DNA of 64,000 bases from Amblyornis subalaris (GCA_018881555.1 JACAXG010000052.1:3410001-3474000), one strand, 5' to 3'; counted from the first letter of the stretch, positions 1-13,712 are shown. Notes: generated by a model not told the origin, from the sequence alone. Made by a program: numbers and translations.

Positions 1-110
1 GCAATATGTTCCTTCTGTAGACTTATTTGAGAATCTCTCTGTTGCACAGTTTCAATGAGGTATTTGTACGGCTGTTGTGCTTGGTTCAACAAAGAATTTG
101 CTCTGTCAAG
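1..110 (-). CDS. PIBF1: PIBF1 exon, truncated by window edge
   Basis: Last PIBF1 exon in the window, cut off at position 1. The acceptor is cttttttgtag/CTTGACAGA, in phase 0. It encodes [20 protein letters not shown] followed by [17 protein letters not shown] and continues outside the window. It matches human PIBF1 [20 protein letters not shown] closely; the residues after RDSQIS are more diverged. The remaining C-terminal exons, stop codon and 3' UTR lie at lower coordinates of the chromosome, outside this sequence. Confidence 0.94.
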
Positions 111-1871
111 CTACAAAAAAGAAAGCCATTACTACTACAAATTTTGTGATTTATAAAGCACAATTACTTGATTATTATTGAATTATTATTGGATACTATT
201 GATTTTTACCAATTGCATAAAAATATAAACTCCAAACCTGTTATTACACACACAAAAAAGGAAACACACCACCTTCAAATTCATAACTAGTACATTATCT
301 TCTCACTTTTCTGTTCTTATTATGTGCTGTTTTCACTGCAATAATGGTACCAACTCTCTTCCCTAATCTGGATTTTCAGGAGTTTTAATGTAATGGCTTC
401 CATTGATTAAAAAAAATAAGTAGAGTCAATGCTTCTGTTTGTGGTCTTACTGACTTATTGTGGTCTTTTTTAAGCTAAAAAAGAAAAAGTTGTGTCATAA
501 ATGCTGCACTTAAATAGCAATATTTGATCCAAGTTCAAAAGAAAAGCTGATACCATCACTTTTGCATTAATACATATTCTAGATTTCATCCAGATGACAG
601 AACAAACTGTCAGTTATAAGGATAACAATGGTCTGCCTAAGCATGCTGTAGTCTACAGGGTCTCTGGTTTGTTCTTAAATACAAAAAAAATCAAGAAAGA
701 CAATAGCTTGAAGTAAAAGTGATGTAAAGACAGCAAAGAGAAGTTTAACAACTTTAACTATATAAAAAAGATAATGTTTAACTTTGTACTGGGTTACACT
801 CTGATTTAAACTATACAATTATATGATAAACGATAAAGAATTTAATGGCAGGATAAAAATGAGGTGAAGATGTTCTAGTGGAATTTTGCAGGAATTTGAA
901 CTAAGGTGACTGGAACTGAATCTTTCATCAGTGATCTAGAAGCAAATATAAAACTATTGTGGGTAAGAAATGCATTGAAGTGAAACCCAGAAATATTTAA
1001 GATAAAGAATAGTGATATGGAAGAATACCAAGCATAACAATGGATTCACCAATTTCCTGATGTCTTCAAGTAAAAACCTGACAGAATATGTTTCAGTTAA
1101 ATACAAATTACTGTGATATACCTAAGAATACATAATAAATTGTAGTATTGGTTTTTTTAACCAAACTTAACTGTTCATGTATCTTTCATTGAAATAATAT
1201 ATATAAAAACATATTTATACATATAAAATTTTTATGAAATTCATATGTAATTTAAAAATATGTAGGAATTCAAGTATTTGCACTGTGAAGTACTTGGGTG
1301 TAGTAATTCCAATTTGTAATGACCATGGCTTTAAAAATCAAACTGCTAACCACATTCCTGAAATAGTAAGCCTACAAATTCCATATGGTGGCAATATCGA
1401 ATAGCAAACCTAGTTGTCCTTTGGTTCCTATGAGAAAAATTAAAAGTCAATTGCAAAAAATTAAAAAAAACCAATTAGTCTGCCCTAATTGTGAGACATT
1501 TCAAGTTGAGTTTTGTTAAATATCTTCAAAAGTGATTTAAGAGAAGAGCTGTGTAAAAAGTAACGATATATTCATTGAACAATTAAGTATCAAACAGAAC
1601 AAACTAGTCTGGCTGGCTATTCTTCTGTTCAGAAATCAAAACGTTGTCTGTCTGGCTCACATTCGCCTATAAAGTAATCCTTCTTTCAACATTAGTTTCA
1701 AAACACAATATAAACTTCTTTGAAAACTTTTATCATGGAGTTTTGGTTAATTATGAGGCCATTTTTTTACATCAAATAGATAATAAACACTGTTTAGAAA
1801 ATATTTCATTTTATGAACAGCTGTTCTGCAATGTTTCTACAGATTAGAATTTTTGTGTTATAATAATTTAC
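111..1871 (-). other. PIBF1 intron, 1.8 kb
   Basis: GT-AG intron between the last two exons visible. It is very AT-rich, with several short A and T runs, and holds no recognisable repeat or gene. Confidence 0.75.
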
Positions 1872-1974
1872 CTCTTGTGAAATCTGTGTTACTTGTTCTT
1901 TCTGATGTTCCAGATCTTTTACAAGCAATGAGTTTTGCTTTTCTAGCTGCAGTAATCTTCTTGCCAAGTGAACA
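1872..1974 (-). CDS. PIBF1: PIBF1 internal exon
   Basis: A 103-bp exon: one base completes Ser (AG/T), then 34 codons, ending in phase 0. Acceptor attggcacag/TGTTCACTT, donor CAAGAG/gtaaatt. It encodes [20 protein letters not shown] followed by [15 protein letters not shown], which is nearly identical to human PIBF1 ([17 protein letters not shown]). An open frame continues past both splice sites by chance; those flanking residues are intronic. Confidence 0.96.
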
Positions 1975-2711
1975 CTGTGCCAATAAAAAGCAAGCTCAAG
2001 TTGAATTTTTTCCAAAATAGGCAAAAGAAATTCTCACATTTAGACTTCAGAACTTGATTGCCCTAATTTTTCATCAATGCTTAAATATTACTAAACTACA
2101 GAGTTAAACATGCTGCATGGTCAAAGTTAGAAAAACAATGAAAATATTACAAAATTTACCAGCACTGAAATAACATTGCCACAGTTATGCCATTCTAATA
2201 TTTTATAAAAAGTAATCATCTATATAATTTGTCCAATACTACACAATTGCAGTAATACTGTCAAAATGTTTCATCTAATTATGATTATTTACTTTTTAGC
2301 AACTTTACAGAATCACTGTAATGGGCTTCTACTTAAATAATTTTAAAAATGCACAGTAATATACTTTTTGTAGTGGAACACTGAAAAATTGAGTATTTTA
2401 TCGATTTCAAAAGAGAGGTAAAATTGTTTTGTCTGACATTTCTTATGCTAAATAATTAAATGTTATTGCCAATTTTGTTTTAAATATACTCTTATGTAGA
2501 GTATCAAATCAGCTTTGAAAACAAAGTATTATTGAATTAATCAAAACAATCTAGTTAAAAAAATTAGATCCTCAACCTCTTGCATGCTTCATGTCCAAAA
2601 TCAAAAGAGTTTATTATCAATTCAAAAGCACAGGTCCATAGGCAGCAATGGGAAGATTCAGTATGCAACTGCAGAGCCTACTACCNGACATCTAACCTAG
2701 TCTTCCAAACT

Positions 2712-2820
2712 CTTATGAATCACAGGTTGGAAGGGATCATGGTGGGTCATCGGGTCCAACCTCCAGAGCACATTGCACAGGATTGAGTCCAGGCAGTTCT
2801 TGAGTAACTCCACAACCAGT
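2712..2820 (-). mobile_element. CR1 LINE 3'-end fragment
   Basis: Reads, in reverse orientation, like the avian CR1 3' end: GAATCACAGGTTGGAAGG, then GGTCCAACCTCCAGAGCA and later ACTCCACAACCAG. It is about 110 bp long, diverged and 5'-truncated, as most CR1 copies are. It lies in the sense direction of the host gene. Confidence 0.85.
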
Positions 2821-5137
2821 TCCTGCTGAGTCTATGAGAGGCTAAGTGGTCTAAAGCAGACTGGCAGGGAGAGTATACTTACTCTTAAGCTGAGGCTTAG
2901 AGTGTGTAAAGTTAGATGAGTGTATAAAGTTTCTCTGAAAATTTGACCAGTTATAACCTCCATCTCTTCCTCGGTAAAATGGAATGCACTTTTAGATTTG
3001 GCAGAAGTCTTAATATTCTTCATCTTATACCCTCTCATGCAGAAATCTCATGTAGTACAAAAGAGAAATGAACTACTTCTTTGACTAGCAGCTTGTTAGA
3101 GTAGAAGGGAAAACTTGGATAGCTTCCATGGCAAATTTAGGAATGTAGCCCATCATAGTTTTCCCAGCTACAACTATTCAGTGAACTTGATCTGAATTTG
3201 CAAGTATTTAAGGATAACACAAGTACATCTTTGAAGTATACTTGTCAATATGTTTTTTGCCTAGTTTAAATTTAAAGCAAAGGGACAAAGGGACTGATCT
3301 GCAAAGCCATCTTATACTGGAAACCTTTGATTCCAACTATACTAGAAAATTATGCAGTGCTCAAGAATGTGATAATTCACCCTTAGCAAACCACCAGAGT
3401 CATACTGATAGTATTCTGCATTTTCTTATTAACACCTCCCAAGCAGTTCCTAGGCATAGCTGAGAAGTCAGCATGGGCAAGCAAATCATTGCCAATATGT
3501 CGTTCACATGTAGCTTAACCTAAGTGAAAATTTAGTTTTATGAAAATGGGCTACTACAGGCCATTTGGTCCTGATGCTTCAGAGTTTTCCCAGGCACGTT
3601 TAATTTAGTACTATGGGTGCACAGTGCCTACATAAGAAGTAATGAAATAGTTGTTTCTGGCAAGTGGGCAAAGAGGTATAGACCCCACAATGCACTATAC
3701 TTGAAAAGGTGGGGTTTGTACAAACTTTGAGAGTCAAGTGCATGATGATAACTTAAAAGAGCTCTTCATTTAGGATCCCATATGTCTGGGATTAAAGAGC
3801 AGGTAGTGGACTCCAGAAAGAAGATTATTAAGATTTGTAATAGATTCTCTTTCCTTAAGCAATCTTTGAGACCAGAAAACTTATCTGTATTTCTTTAATG
3901 GCTCTAAACATAGGTGATGGTGTCAGAGTCTTTGCTTTTAAAAACTTTCGCAGCCAAAGGCATCACACACGTTTTCTGCATTGGCAGTTTTCCTTCAATC
4001 AAACCATATACAGAATTTTATGGCTTTTTTTTAGACTTTTTAATTCTAAAAGATAAAGTCTATGAAGTCTCCAACATTATTATGAAGGATTAAGTCAGCT
4101 TTAGTAGTCAATGCCTTTTGGAACAAAAGTGGAGTATATCAACTGTTCTGATAGAGCCGCTTCTAAACTCAGAAAGTGTCTTCCAAGTATATCTGAAATC
4201 CTGACCTACTGAACATCAGATTCAGCATTCAAAGGTGATTTAACAGAATTTTTCTATGTGTAAATAATCTAAANTGAATCTAATAAGCTGGGGAAAAAGA
4301 AGGATCTAAGCTGAAACTCAGAAAAGTTCCCAAACTGTTGACAAAGGAGGAAGAAGTTGAAGTTTTAGGAAATGGTGCTACAGAACTCTCAACAGTCACC
4401 TAAACCAGACATACAGAGGTTTTTTGCACACCCCCACCCCCATTCTTTTATCTTCTTCAATTTTATGCAGTATTAAGAAAAAACTTGCATGGAAGCAATC
4501 TGAAGAGGCTTAAAAGAGCAAATTAAAGCATTCCAAATTTAAGTACTACATAAAATCTTTATTATTTGTCAGCAGTATGTGACTCAGTGCACAATAGGTC
4601 TAATCTGATTGACAATACATCGTCAACACTTACTTGAAAAAGAAATATAGAGGGTAGAAGAAATACTGCGTGGCCCATAAATCTTTCTTTAAAATATGAA
4701 CGGACCATCATTTGCCCTTAATTCTCATTAGTAACTTCTGACATTAAAAATTCTTTGTCATGGAGAAGATGAGGGTTAAGAAGACAAAAACAACTAAACA
4801 AAATAATACTTGCAGTTAAAAGCAGCTATAAATGACAAAAACTGCTATAACAGCTTCTGAATGCTAGAAATGTACACTGTGAAGCTATGGCAGATGTTCA
4901 TCCTGTCTTTATACTCTTCTTGGTGTGTCCACCAATGATTGGGGAGTTNTTCATTTTGGTGAAAGCCTACCACTAGCAAAAATTATGCAGTTAACTTTCC
5001 TGCATTTGAGCAAATTGTAGGCACAATCAAATTGCTTGGAATAAGCCTAATCCTAGGAGAACCACCATCCTAATTTTGAACAGCAGCAAAAGTTTTGCTG
5101 TGGTCACAGTTTAAAAGTATTTTAAATAAACCCACAT

Positions 5138-5405
5138 TCATAGAACCATTAAGGTTGGCAAAGACCTCCAAGATCATCGAGTCCAACCTAAGACAAACAC
5201 CACATTGTCAACTAGACCATGGCTAGTTGTTTCTTGAACCCTTCCAGGGATGGTGACTCCACCACCTTCCTGGGCAGCCAATGCTTCACAACCCTTTCTG
5301 TGAAGAAATTGTCCAACCTGAACCTCCCCTGGCACAGCTTGAGGTCATTTCCTCTTACCCCATTGTGAGTTGTGTGGGAGAAGTGAGTCATAGCCACAAC
5401 ACACA
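5138..5405 (-). mobile_element. CR1 LINE 3'-end copy
   Basis: Begins at the CR1 3' terminus in reverse (TCATAGAACCATTAAGGTTG) and continues with AAGACCTCCAAGATCATCGA and GTCCAACC, phrases typical of avian CR1. Similarity continues through TTCCTCTTACCCC and GGGAGAAG to about 5405. It is 5'-truncated. The two overlapping short open frames in this interval are part of the repeat, not genes. Confidence 0.92.
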
Positions 5406-6010
5406 GGCTGTTAGTGAGCCATTCAAATGTCACTATTATTTCTTACAGACAATGCATAATATAAATGCATTGATTAAAAATGACTATGACTGAGAGGTAT
5501 GTTTTTCACCTACACATCATTTTAGTCTATTGATCAAATTTTCATATTGGCAAAACCAGAGCAAACTAAAAAAATATAAGTGGAATCAGGTCCTGTATTT
5601 GTGAAGATAAAATAGTGATGCTCTGAACCGCCGTCCTTATTAATTTCCTGACAGATATGTTTTTCTTACTACTAAATACAATAATTTTTAGGGTATTAAT
5701 AATGCATATCCTGTTATATAAATGTAAACGATGTAACTAATCTGTTATTACAGCTTCTTATTACAATTAATCTTTCTGAAAGTCAATGAGAAGAGATCTT
5801 AAAATGACCTAGAAAAATATGTATATGCTCATTCATATGCAACAACCACATTAACAGGCCCTAGTCCTCAATCTATTCCTGTATACTTAAGTCATTAAAA
5901 AAANCTCTTTATGTTAATCAAACAGGGTGGATTCTAAGACAAAACATAATGCGCATTATCTTCATTTAGTTTTTCTTGAGCAAGTAAATTCATGAGGTAC
6001 TTTTTTTTTA

Positions 6011-6148
<138 letters not shown>

Positions 6149-6504
6149 TTATAAACTTCTAAGCAATTCTATTTATAACTCAACACATGCAAAAACATTT
6201 TTCTAGAAGCTAAATTTTCAGTTGGTGTAATCTTCTGGACTTGAGTGGAACAATTTTTTTCACCATTAGCATTACGAGTGGGCATTACAGTGCCATACTT
6301 TACTTACAACACTTTTTATTTTTATGATTAACATAAGACTTACGCAATCTGAAAGTAAAGGAAAAGAGTTCAGTTGCCTTGAATATTCATACTATTGGTA
6401 TGATCACAAAATACATATTAATTGTGTAAGTTTAATTCAGCAGTAGAGGGTTAGGTTGCTTAAGTTTTTCATCTAAAGAATTAATTTTCTGTGTATACAT
6501 GAAG

Positions 6505-6650
6505 ATGTAGAGGAAGATAAAATTAGGGAGTGTTTAAGGTGACAGGAAATAACCAAGTCCATGGGACCAGAAGGAACACATCTGATGGTGCTGAAGGAGC
6601 TGATGTCACTGTGACGCTGCTCACTATCATTTTAGAAAGGCTGTAATGAT
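6505..6650 (+). mobile_element. CR1 LINE internal fragment
   Basis: The segment CCATGGGACCAGAAGGAAC followed by CTGAAGGAGCTG and a CTCACTATCAT block resembles the CR1 coding region just upstream of the reverse-transcriptase core. It is short, truncated at both ends, and antisense to PIBF1. The match is recognised from memory of CR1 consensus sequences. Confidence 0.65.
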
Positions 6651-6930
6651 GAGAAATTTCTCCACACTTACTTGATGAAAACAAATGCCATACAAATCTT
6701 CAGAGAAGGGCAAAAAGAAGATCCTTATGTTTATGCAAAGTAGAAATATTAAAAATAATCTCTGCCTCCACAGGTGATTNATTTCTGAAAATGCACTTCT
6801 AAGGATTTTAAACACATTGTAACTGCTTTGAAAAGAAATTCCAATAGCAGCAAGATTAAAATGCGTACATATTTTCATATTTCAGGTTCTGAAATTCAGG
6901 TTTCCTCTCTCCTGTAAGATGAAGTGGGCC

Positions 6931-7075
6931 AGAACAAAAAAAAAAAGAAAAGAAAAATGAAAAAAAGTATATGTGTGAGGTAGACAAGGGCAGAGAGAGA
7001 GGGACAGGGAGGAGGGGTGAAGGGGGTCAATGAGAAAATGGGAGCGGCAGGGGTGTAGGAGAAAGAGGGAGCACA
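6931..7075. repeat. Polypurine tract (A-rich then GA/GGGA-rich)
   Basis: A run of A-rich sequence (6936-6967) is followed by a G/A-rich stretch with GAGAGAGAGGGACAGGGAGG near 6991-7011. The reverse strand is therefore pyrimidine-rich, which is why long open frames rich in Phe, Leu and Ser appear there; they are not genes. Confidence 0.8.
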
Positions 7076-8175
7076 GGTGAACACTAGCCCAGGCACCACA
7101 CAGAAGCTTTGGTGAATCAAGTAGTTGGGAATAGGAGAAACAAATGTAGGAGATGATGAGTCCTACCTGACTCATCTTTCTTAATGCTCAAGTGCCTCAA
7201 AATCAGAAATACCTTCATTCCTCAACAACTTGCAAAATGCTATAGCTTCTGTCCTCACTTGTCTAATACCCTTGTAATGCTATTTTAAACAAGGATTCTT
7301 AAAACACATTTAGAAAGAGAAAAGCCTGTAGAAGAGCACCTGTGGCAGGTCATGTACCTAGTTACATTAAAAACAACATAGAAATTTCAGTAAGTATGAC
7401 AGAAAAAGTCTACTGATGTGGCACTATAAAGACACCAGAACTTCAGAGCTGTCTTAAATATGACAGGGAATTCTTCAGTGCTGTAAACACCTCTGGTTCA
7501 GAAAAATATAAAAAATAATTTAACCTGCCTTTGCCAATACCCTTCTTTTTGGTTACAAATACAGTGTTGTGTGTCTCAGAAAAATGTCAGTAAGATCCTG
7601 CCCTGTAAATGCAGATCTGTCAGTAGTGTCCAGTCAATGTCGCATCATGAAGACAAACACAAAAAAATTGGAAATCTTGTAGGTATCAAAGTAATGTTCT
7701 GTATTATTGTGTGCTTCTCTTCTCTTCTGACATTCCAGGCTCTTCACCTGACTTCGAGGTGTAAAATGCACATTTTACAACTTAGGGGACACTTATTAAT
7801 GACAGCTTTTTATGCTACTCATCAAAAAAGTGCCATTGTGAGGATATAGATAGGTTCAATCTTTTTCTTAGAAAGATACTAACCAATGGAAACAAGACAA
7901 ATCAAACAACTAATCTACAACGGAAATACCCTAANGTGAAGATTTTACCCTGAAAAGGAAGAATAGACAAATGCCAAGGAAGTTTACTATTGTTATTCAT
8001 GTGGAAACCACTCAGGCTCTGAAAGAAGTGGCTATATAAGTTCTTGATAGCTTCCTGAATAGGCTGTTTCATGTCATTTCAACATTAATAAAGTGAGGCA
8101 TAATGATGGAGGAGAAACAGTAAAAATTCAGTGATCTCTTCCACATGCATATTTTCCAAAAGAAAAAATAANAAG

Positions 8176-8290
8176 TTTATATATATAGAATTTATATAGT
8201 GCATATATATATATATCTCACTATATTTTTTTATTTATATATTATATGACAAAATATATCTGTAAATATATATGTATTCACATATGTAAA
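8176..8290. repeat. AT-rich dinucleotide patch
   Basis: Alternating TA and TATAT-containing runs, interrupted by single bases, for example around 8198-8214. It is a degenerate (TA)n-type low-complexity region. Confidence 0.8.
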
Positions 8291-10158
8291 TAAATACACA
8301 GTTTATTAAAAAGTCCAGAGAACCCAACCCCCACTGGCATCCTCAAATACTGTAAAACAGCAGAGGCTTCATGACTCGGGGGGAAGAAAAAAATATTATA
8401 TGCTATAGAAGTGACCAGAGGAATGAAGATTAATCCTTATTACCACTAAAGTTTGGAGAAAATTCTAACTGTNTTCCACACAATGCTTCAGTCTAAATTA
8501 TATTTCCCGAAAGACAGACTGAAGTATTTCCATAACACATTTGATTTGAAAAATAATTATATTTCCTTTCAAATACTTTTCTACCTTTAGCTATTTAAGA
8601 CATGGAACTATCAGGACATAATTTGAGACACAGGAGGAAGTATATCTGTCTTCTCCTTCAAAGTGTTTTTTTTAAAAGTTTTTTTTTTTTCCTTCTCTTT
8701 TTCCTCAGATACTAGTCTTACCTAGTATTAATCCTAACTTCCTTTATCAAATATAGTATAATAATAGCAAGTTCGCTATTAAATAGACAGTATATTGAAA
8801 TAATATTAAGCTATAACTCCTTTTTTTCTCCAATGAAATCAGAAAATAAAGTCATTATATTTTAAGGGAATGGTTCATTTCGAAACTTTCATTTATTCAG
8901 CATTCTGTAGCATAGAATGTAAATTGTAACTAAAATACTTAAAAAGAAGTTAAGAATGATCTAGTAAACAACTTTACTGCTGTCCCAAGATGTGTAAGAA
9001 AACGTAAATCAGTGTAAACAGAAAACAGTGTTCCGAAGCTTGGAAAAAATGAAGGTAAGGTCCAAAAATTCTGTATTAATACAGAAGTATTCCTTAGGCA
9101 AATTTATATATATACACGCTTCAAAAAACATGTTACTGACTAAACCATAAGTGTGTCTATAGCAAACATGCTTATGGTCAGACTGGAACCTTTCGGTAGT
9201 CAGGCCATTCTAGGTACAAGCTGCAGTGTATAAAATCAGTAAAGTGTGTGCAGTCTAATTACTAAAGAAACTCTAACGCATCTTGGTAATGCACACTTTG
9301 CTATACTCTATTGTTTAGATATATAAAGCTTATGCAATAACCTTCTACCCGGAAAACTTTATAAATTGTGACTATTTTTTGGAGGAGCAAAGAAAGAGAA
9401 AAGGACAAGAAGATAGTTGAATTAGTTTGAAATCTTAGAATGTTCTACTCTGTTTACACACAGGCTAAAAGATTTCAAGATTAGACTCAGATTCAAATTA
9501 GAAATTACTTGCTTTGTGGATTCATTTAGGCTGAAAAACAAATGAATAGAGATTTTAGAGAAATTCTGCTGTGTTTGAGAACAGACATTTAATTTTTGCT
9601 AATGAGAGACAAAAATTTTCAAGAGTAATCAGGTATGAATTTAATCCATGGTTTAGTACTTGGAACAGACTCAGCTGCCACAACCCACTCGTAATGTCTA
9701 ATTATTATTAATTCAATAGAAGGAAGAGCTTTTTTCATCCTTCCAATTAGTTAAAAAATTCGCATTAATCACTGTACTGTAATATAAAACCTGTATTTGC
9801 CCATCAACAAAGAGGGCTTCCTGACATTTAAAATATACTTAAATAATAGAAGAACCCTAAAACCTATATATAATTATAATGGATTATTAGAATAAGGAAA
9901 AGAGAAATGACAGAATACTGAGATGATTTTTAATAAACACAACCTTAGACATATGGATGTTTGATACACATTTACAGATACATTTAGAAACCTGCCATTA
10001 ATATTTTCTATCAAAATAATTACTGCCTTTTACTTGTCAGGCATAGCAAAGGAGAATGACAGGTACTGTAATACTTTCCAAGTGCCATGAGAAAAAAGAC
10101 AACTTGTCATAATGCCAGAAATACCTACAGATAGAATATAATTTGTGACAGAACTTAC

Positions 10159-10309
10159 TTTCTGCTGTCTGCAGTATTATCTCATCAAGCTCTTTTTCAA
10201 GTTTTTCATAAGTATCTAGTCTTGCTTGAAATTCAGAATTCTGTGTTTGGAGCTCAATTATGCGGGTTTCACTAGAAGACTGAAGACTATAANATTCCTT
10301 TGTAAGCAC
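10159..10309 (-). CDS. PIBF1: PIBF1 internal exon
   Basis: A 151-bp exon (50 codons plus one base). Acceptor cattctcacag/GTGCTTACA, donor GCAGAAA/gtaagttc. It encodes VLTKE, one ambiguous residue, then [20 protein letters not shown] and [18 protein letters not shown], ending ILQTAE. Base 10293 is n, making the codon TnT (Phe, Ser, Tyr or Cys); Phe is the likely residue because mammals have KEFYSLQ. The final A begins an ATG codon finished by the next exon, giving AEMEDE where human has AEIENED. Confidence 0.95.
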
Positions 10310-13300
10310 CTGTGAGAATGAATAATGGAAAGGTCAGGGATTCAGCATTACAGCTATTTTTGAAAGAGGAAAAATATAATACATGTAAAATGTGTCACAG
10401 TATGATATTAAATATTTGATGTAAGTTTTGCACAGAAAAGATTAAAATACTTTAAAAAGCAGTTATTCTTTCAATAATATTATCTTGCACAAGTTACACT
10501 CTTGGGTCTTAGGCCTATCTCCTAAGACCTGAGTAATTCTAAGAAGCTCTGAAAAAGCTACAAGAATTTTAAAGGAAAGTTGGGACAAGTCAGGTAACAG
10601 CTAAAAAAATTCACACACTGCAGTCAAAATAGCATAAATGCAATTATTTTTGTTGCTTTAACTGGATTCAGATTTCAGTTTTTAATTTATGAAAAGAAGG
10701 TTCCTTTGCAGAATGCAAATATAAAAATTTGGCATTAAAGCTATACCCGTCTTATTATTTACTTATTAATAAAAGGTAATATGCCATTAACATTCAGGAC
10801 TAATGTAAATACTTAATCCACTAAGTTTAAACAAAANCCCTGCATATTCAAAAGTAAAAGTTATGAAGGCCTGTATAATAACTAAAGTTTGATATAGTGC
10901 TTGATAATAGGAAACAACATTGACCACATAAATATACAACAAACTGGAACAAGAAAATCCTTGGTAAATAAAGTAGCAATCTACATGCTTTGCACAAAAA
11001 ATCCCACCAAAACAGGTGAAGTAATAACCAAGTGGTACTGCTGCTAAATTTAATACTAAATTCCTAAGTAAAAATCACAAACATTCAGAATGACAAGTGA
11101 ATATAGATTTTGATATACAGAAATATATGCATAGTGTGCACAGCAGTAATACCAGAATCACTGTCAAAACCACTAAAGAATACACAATGCTTAGACAAAC
11201 AAGCCACTTGAATATAAAAAGTTTGGTCTAGTGTCACAGAAGAAATAAACGTGTAGGTTAAAACTGGGCAACAAATAAACCATCTGTTTCCTAGTTTAGC
11301 AAGAGAAACTACTCTATGCCCCATATAAAAGCAAGAGTTAGCTCAGAAAGCAGCCGTAGCTGAGCCACAAGACACTAGTGCCTACACTATTAATAAAGAT
11401 CAATGTCCTGTAAGGGTAAGGGAAAAACCTGTGTACATTAATGCTATATGTAAGAAATAAAATTAAAAAAAGCCCCCAAGATTTCAGTCAAAAGGAATAA
11501 AAGTAAAAGCTGCACACAATTTCTTAATGAAAGCGCACTGGTTTAGAAGTATCTCTCTAAAGAGAAAAACAAGTGCCAAAACTGTTAGTAGAATTGAATG
11601 CCAAATATTCAAGTTATTATCAGATCAAAAAATTTCCACAAAGAAAATGAAAATATAACTCAAATTGAACTANGTTCTCCAAGTTTAGACATGTCTGTGC
11701 AATTAAAAATCTGTTTAGCAACCTCTAAGTTTAGCAAAACTGGCACTCCCAGTGCTTGTGACCACAACTAACCTCATCAGCCAGGATCTGAATGTCCCAA
11801 TACAGACAAAACAAGAAATCACAGTCTATCTGAAACTCTCTGTTTCTACTCTATAGTTCCTTTTCATAAACAACTGAGGCAGGTTCAGCACTAGAAATGT
11901 GCGAACCTGGAGACTGGCATCCTTCTCCACAAAACAAAGGCTGCCATAGACAGCACTTTCTTCTGGCCTGTCCAGTTTATACCCCGATATTTGTTTGAAA
12001 CGTACACTGCCAATCTCATTTAAATCTCATAAATTGGCCTGTGTGGTATGATTTTGGGACTAACTTTGGACAGGTGAAGAAATTTTGTTTTAAAGTAAGT
12101 TTTCTCTGTGGAGTGCTCACATTTCCAAAACCAAAATAAATGAACAGGATGTGTTATATTTTTGGAAGTACATGTTTGAAAGATAAATTCTAAGCTTGTA
12201 GAGATAAACAGGCCCAAGTGGTTCAAGTCCACATAAATCGGTCCATTAGCTGCAAGGTGCCCAATCTGTGTCCCTCAGCCAAGGGAGTTGCACCTCAAGG
12301 AAATTGTGTTTTATAAAGGACAAAAATGCTGCATGGCAGTGAGGGAAAAAATGTGAGAAACAGCCATGGTGCCAACACCAAAGTGAGAGAAGGAAGGGAG
12401 GAGATGCTCTAGGTGCCAGAGCAGAGACCCCCTTGCAGCCTGCAGTGAAGCAGGTTGCCCTCCTGCAGACCATGAAAGACCACACCAAAACAAATGCCCA
12501 TGCTGCAGTCCATAGAGGACCCCATGCTGAAGCAGGTGGACATCCCCAGAAGGCACTGCAACCTGTGGAGAGCCCACATAGGAGATTTTCTCCTGAAGGA
12601 AGCAGGAGCCCATGGAGGATCCACACTGGAGCAGGATAAAAAAGTGTGAGGAGGAAACAGCATCAGAGAGGAGCTGTTACGGACTGACTCGAACCTGTAT
12701 TCCCCATCCTTCCCTGCACTGCTCTGGAAGGGGAAGGTACAAGAATCAGAAATGAAGGAGGGAAGTTAACACAAAAGAGAATGGGGTGGGGAAAGATGTT
12801 TTAGTTTTTGTCTTTGTTTCTCACTATCCACACCTGTGTCAACTGGCAGTAAGTGAAGTTAGTTTTCCCCAGGTCAAATGTGTTTTGCCCATGATGGCAA
12901 TTTGTAAGTGATCTCCCTATCTTTGTATCAATCCATCCTCTTTATAAGCTTATTTACCCCACCCCCATCCTCTTCAGGAGGAGGAGTAAGTGACTGGGTG
13001 GGTGTCTGGCACCCCACCAAGGTAACTCACTATGCTAGGACTAGCAAGGTTGGACCTTTTCAATGCTGTATATACCATGCTCCCCTTAAACGTTTTAGCT
13101 GTAAAAATCTGTTCCAGAATTGCACATTAAAAAGAAGTATTTTATTACGTAACAATGCTATTACAGATCTTAGTTTTAAATAATGATACTGAATTCACTG
13201 TGCTTCTTCTGGTGAAACCATCTTCTTTCCCTACAGTTCTCGCAGACTGACGTAACACAGCTTTGTGATACAAGCAAATATATATACCTCACATGAATAA

Positions 13301-13546
13301 GGTACTGTCTTTAACATCTCTCCATGAGAGATTGTTTTGCCTTCTTCCTCTCCCTGAAGTCTTGTTTTCCATTACACTGATCAAACTTAGTAAGCTTTAG
13401 TCATTTGATCCTGCTTCAGCAGAATTTGGTGGAGATACTAATTCAGCCATGTTATGCTGTTACTTTTTCCCCAAGCATTTCCACTTTACACTCTAATTCA
13501 AAACAACTATGTAATGCCCCGTAAAGTGTCTCTTTATATAACATAC
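10310..13546 (-). other. PIBF1 intron, 3.2 kb
   Basis: GT-AG intron. It contains one LTR-like element (about 12245-13035, opposite strand). The part from 10310 to 12240 is AT-rich unique sequence with nothing recognised. Confidence 0.75.
12245..13035 (+). mobile_element. LTR-like element of the same family as 33870-34530
   Basis: Plus-strand copy. It has the repeated GC-rich units (CCCATGCTGAAGCAGGTGGA, GAGAGCCCACATAGGAG) and GAGGAGCTGTTACGGACTG, then ATCTCCCTATCTTTGTATCA, and ends with GGTGTCTGGCACCCCACCAA. The order is the reverse complement of the copy at 33870-34530, which confirms they are the same family. Ends are approximate and no clear target duplication was found. Open frames at 12246-12663 belong to this repeat. 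Confidence 0.75.
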
Positions 13547-13712
13547 CTCCAGCTTCCTCTGATATTTCTCACATTCCATTTGGCACTGTGAAAGATTCTT
13601 AGCTGTTTCTTGTTGCATGAGTTGAACGTGTTCCGTTTCAAAGGACTTTAACTTACTTTGGTGAAGAAGTTCAGCTACTTTGCTTTCTGTGCCAAGCTGC
13701 ATTTGTCTATAC
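13547..13712 (-). CDS. PIBF1: PIBF1 internal exon after the long intron
   Basis: A 166-bp exon: one base to finish the split Gln codon, then 55 codons, ending in phase 0. Acceptor tttcttttag/GTATAGACA, donor AAGCTGGAG/gtatgttat. It encodes [40 protein letters not shown] and [16 protein letters not shown]. The stretch HQSKLKSFE and the Q-rich heptads are characteristic of PIBF1. It is the first exon after the very long intron, and its polypyrimidine tract is short but clear. Confidence 0.96.

Noticed and set aside
6882..7175. 97- and 74-residue Phe/Ser/Leu-rich frames resembling membrane proteins
   Set aside because: They are the reverse strand of a polypurine tract; hydrophobicity follows from pyrimidine-rich codons.
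12246..12663. Overlapping open frames up to 126 residues on both strands, rich in Trp, Cys and Ser
   Set aside because: They lie entirely within the GC-rich repeats of the LTR-like element at 12245-13035; several frames on both strands being open reflects composition and repeated units, not a gene.
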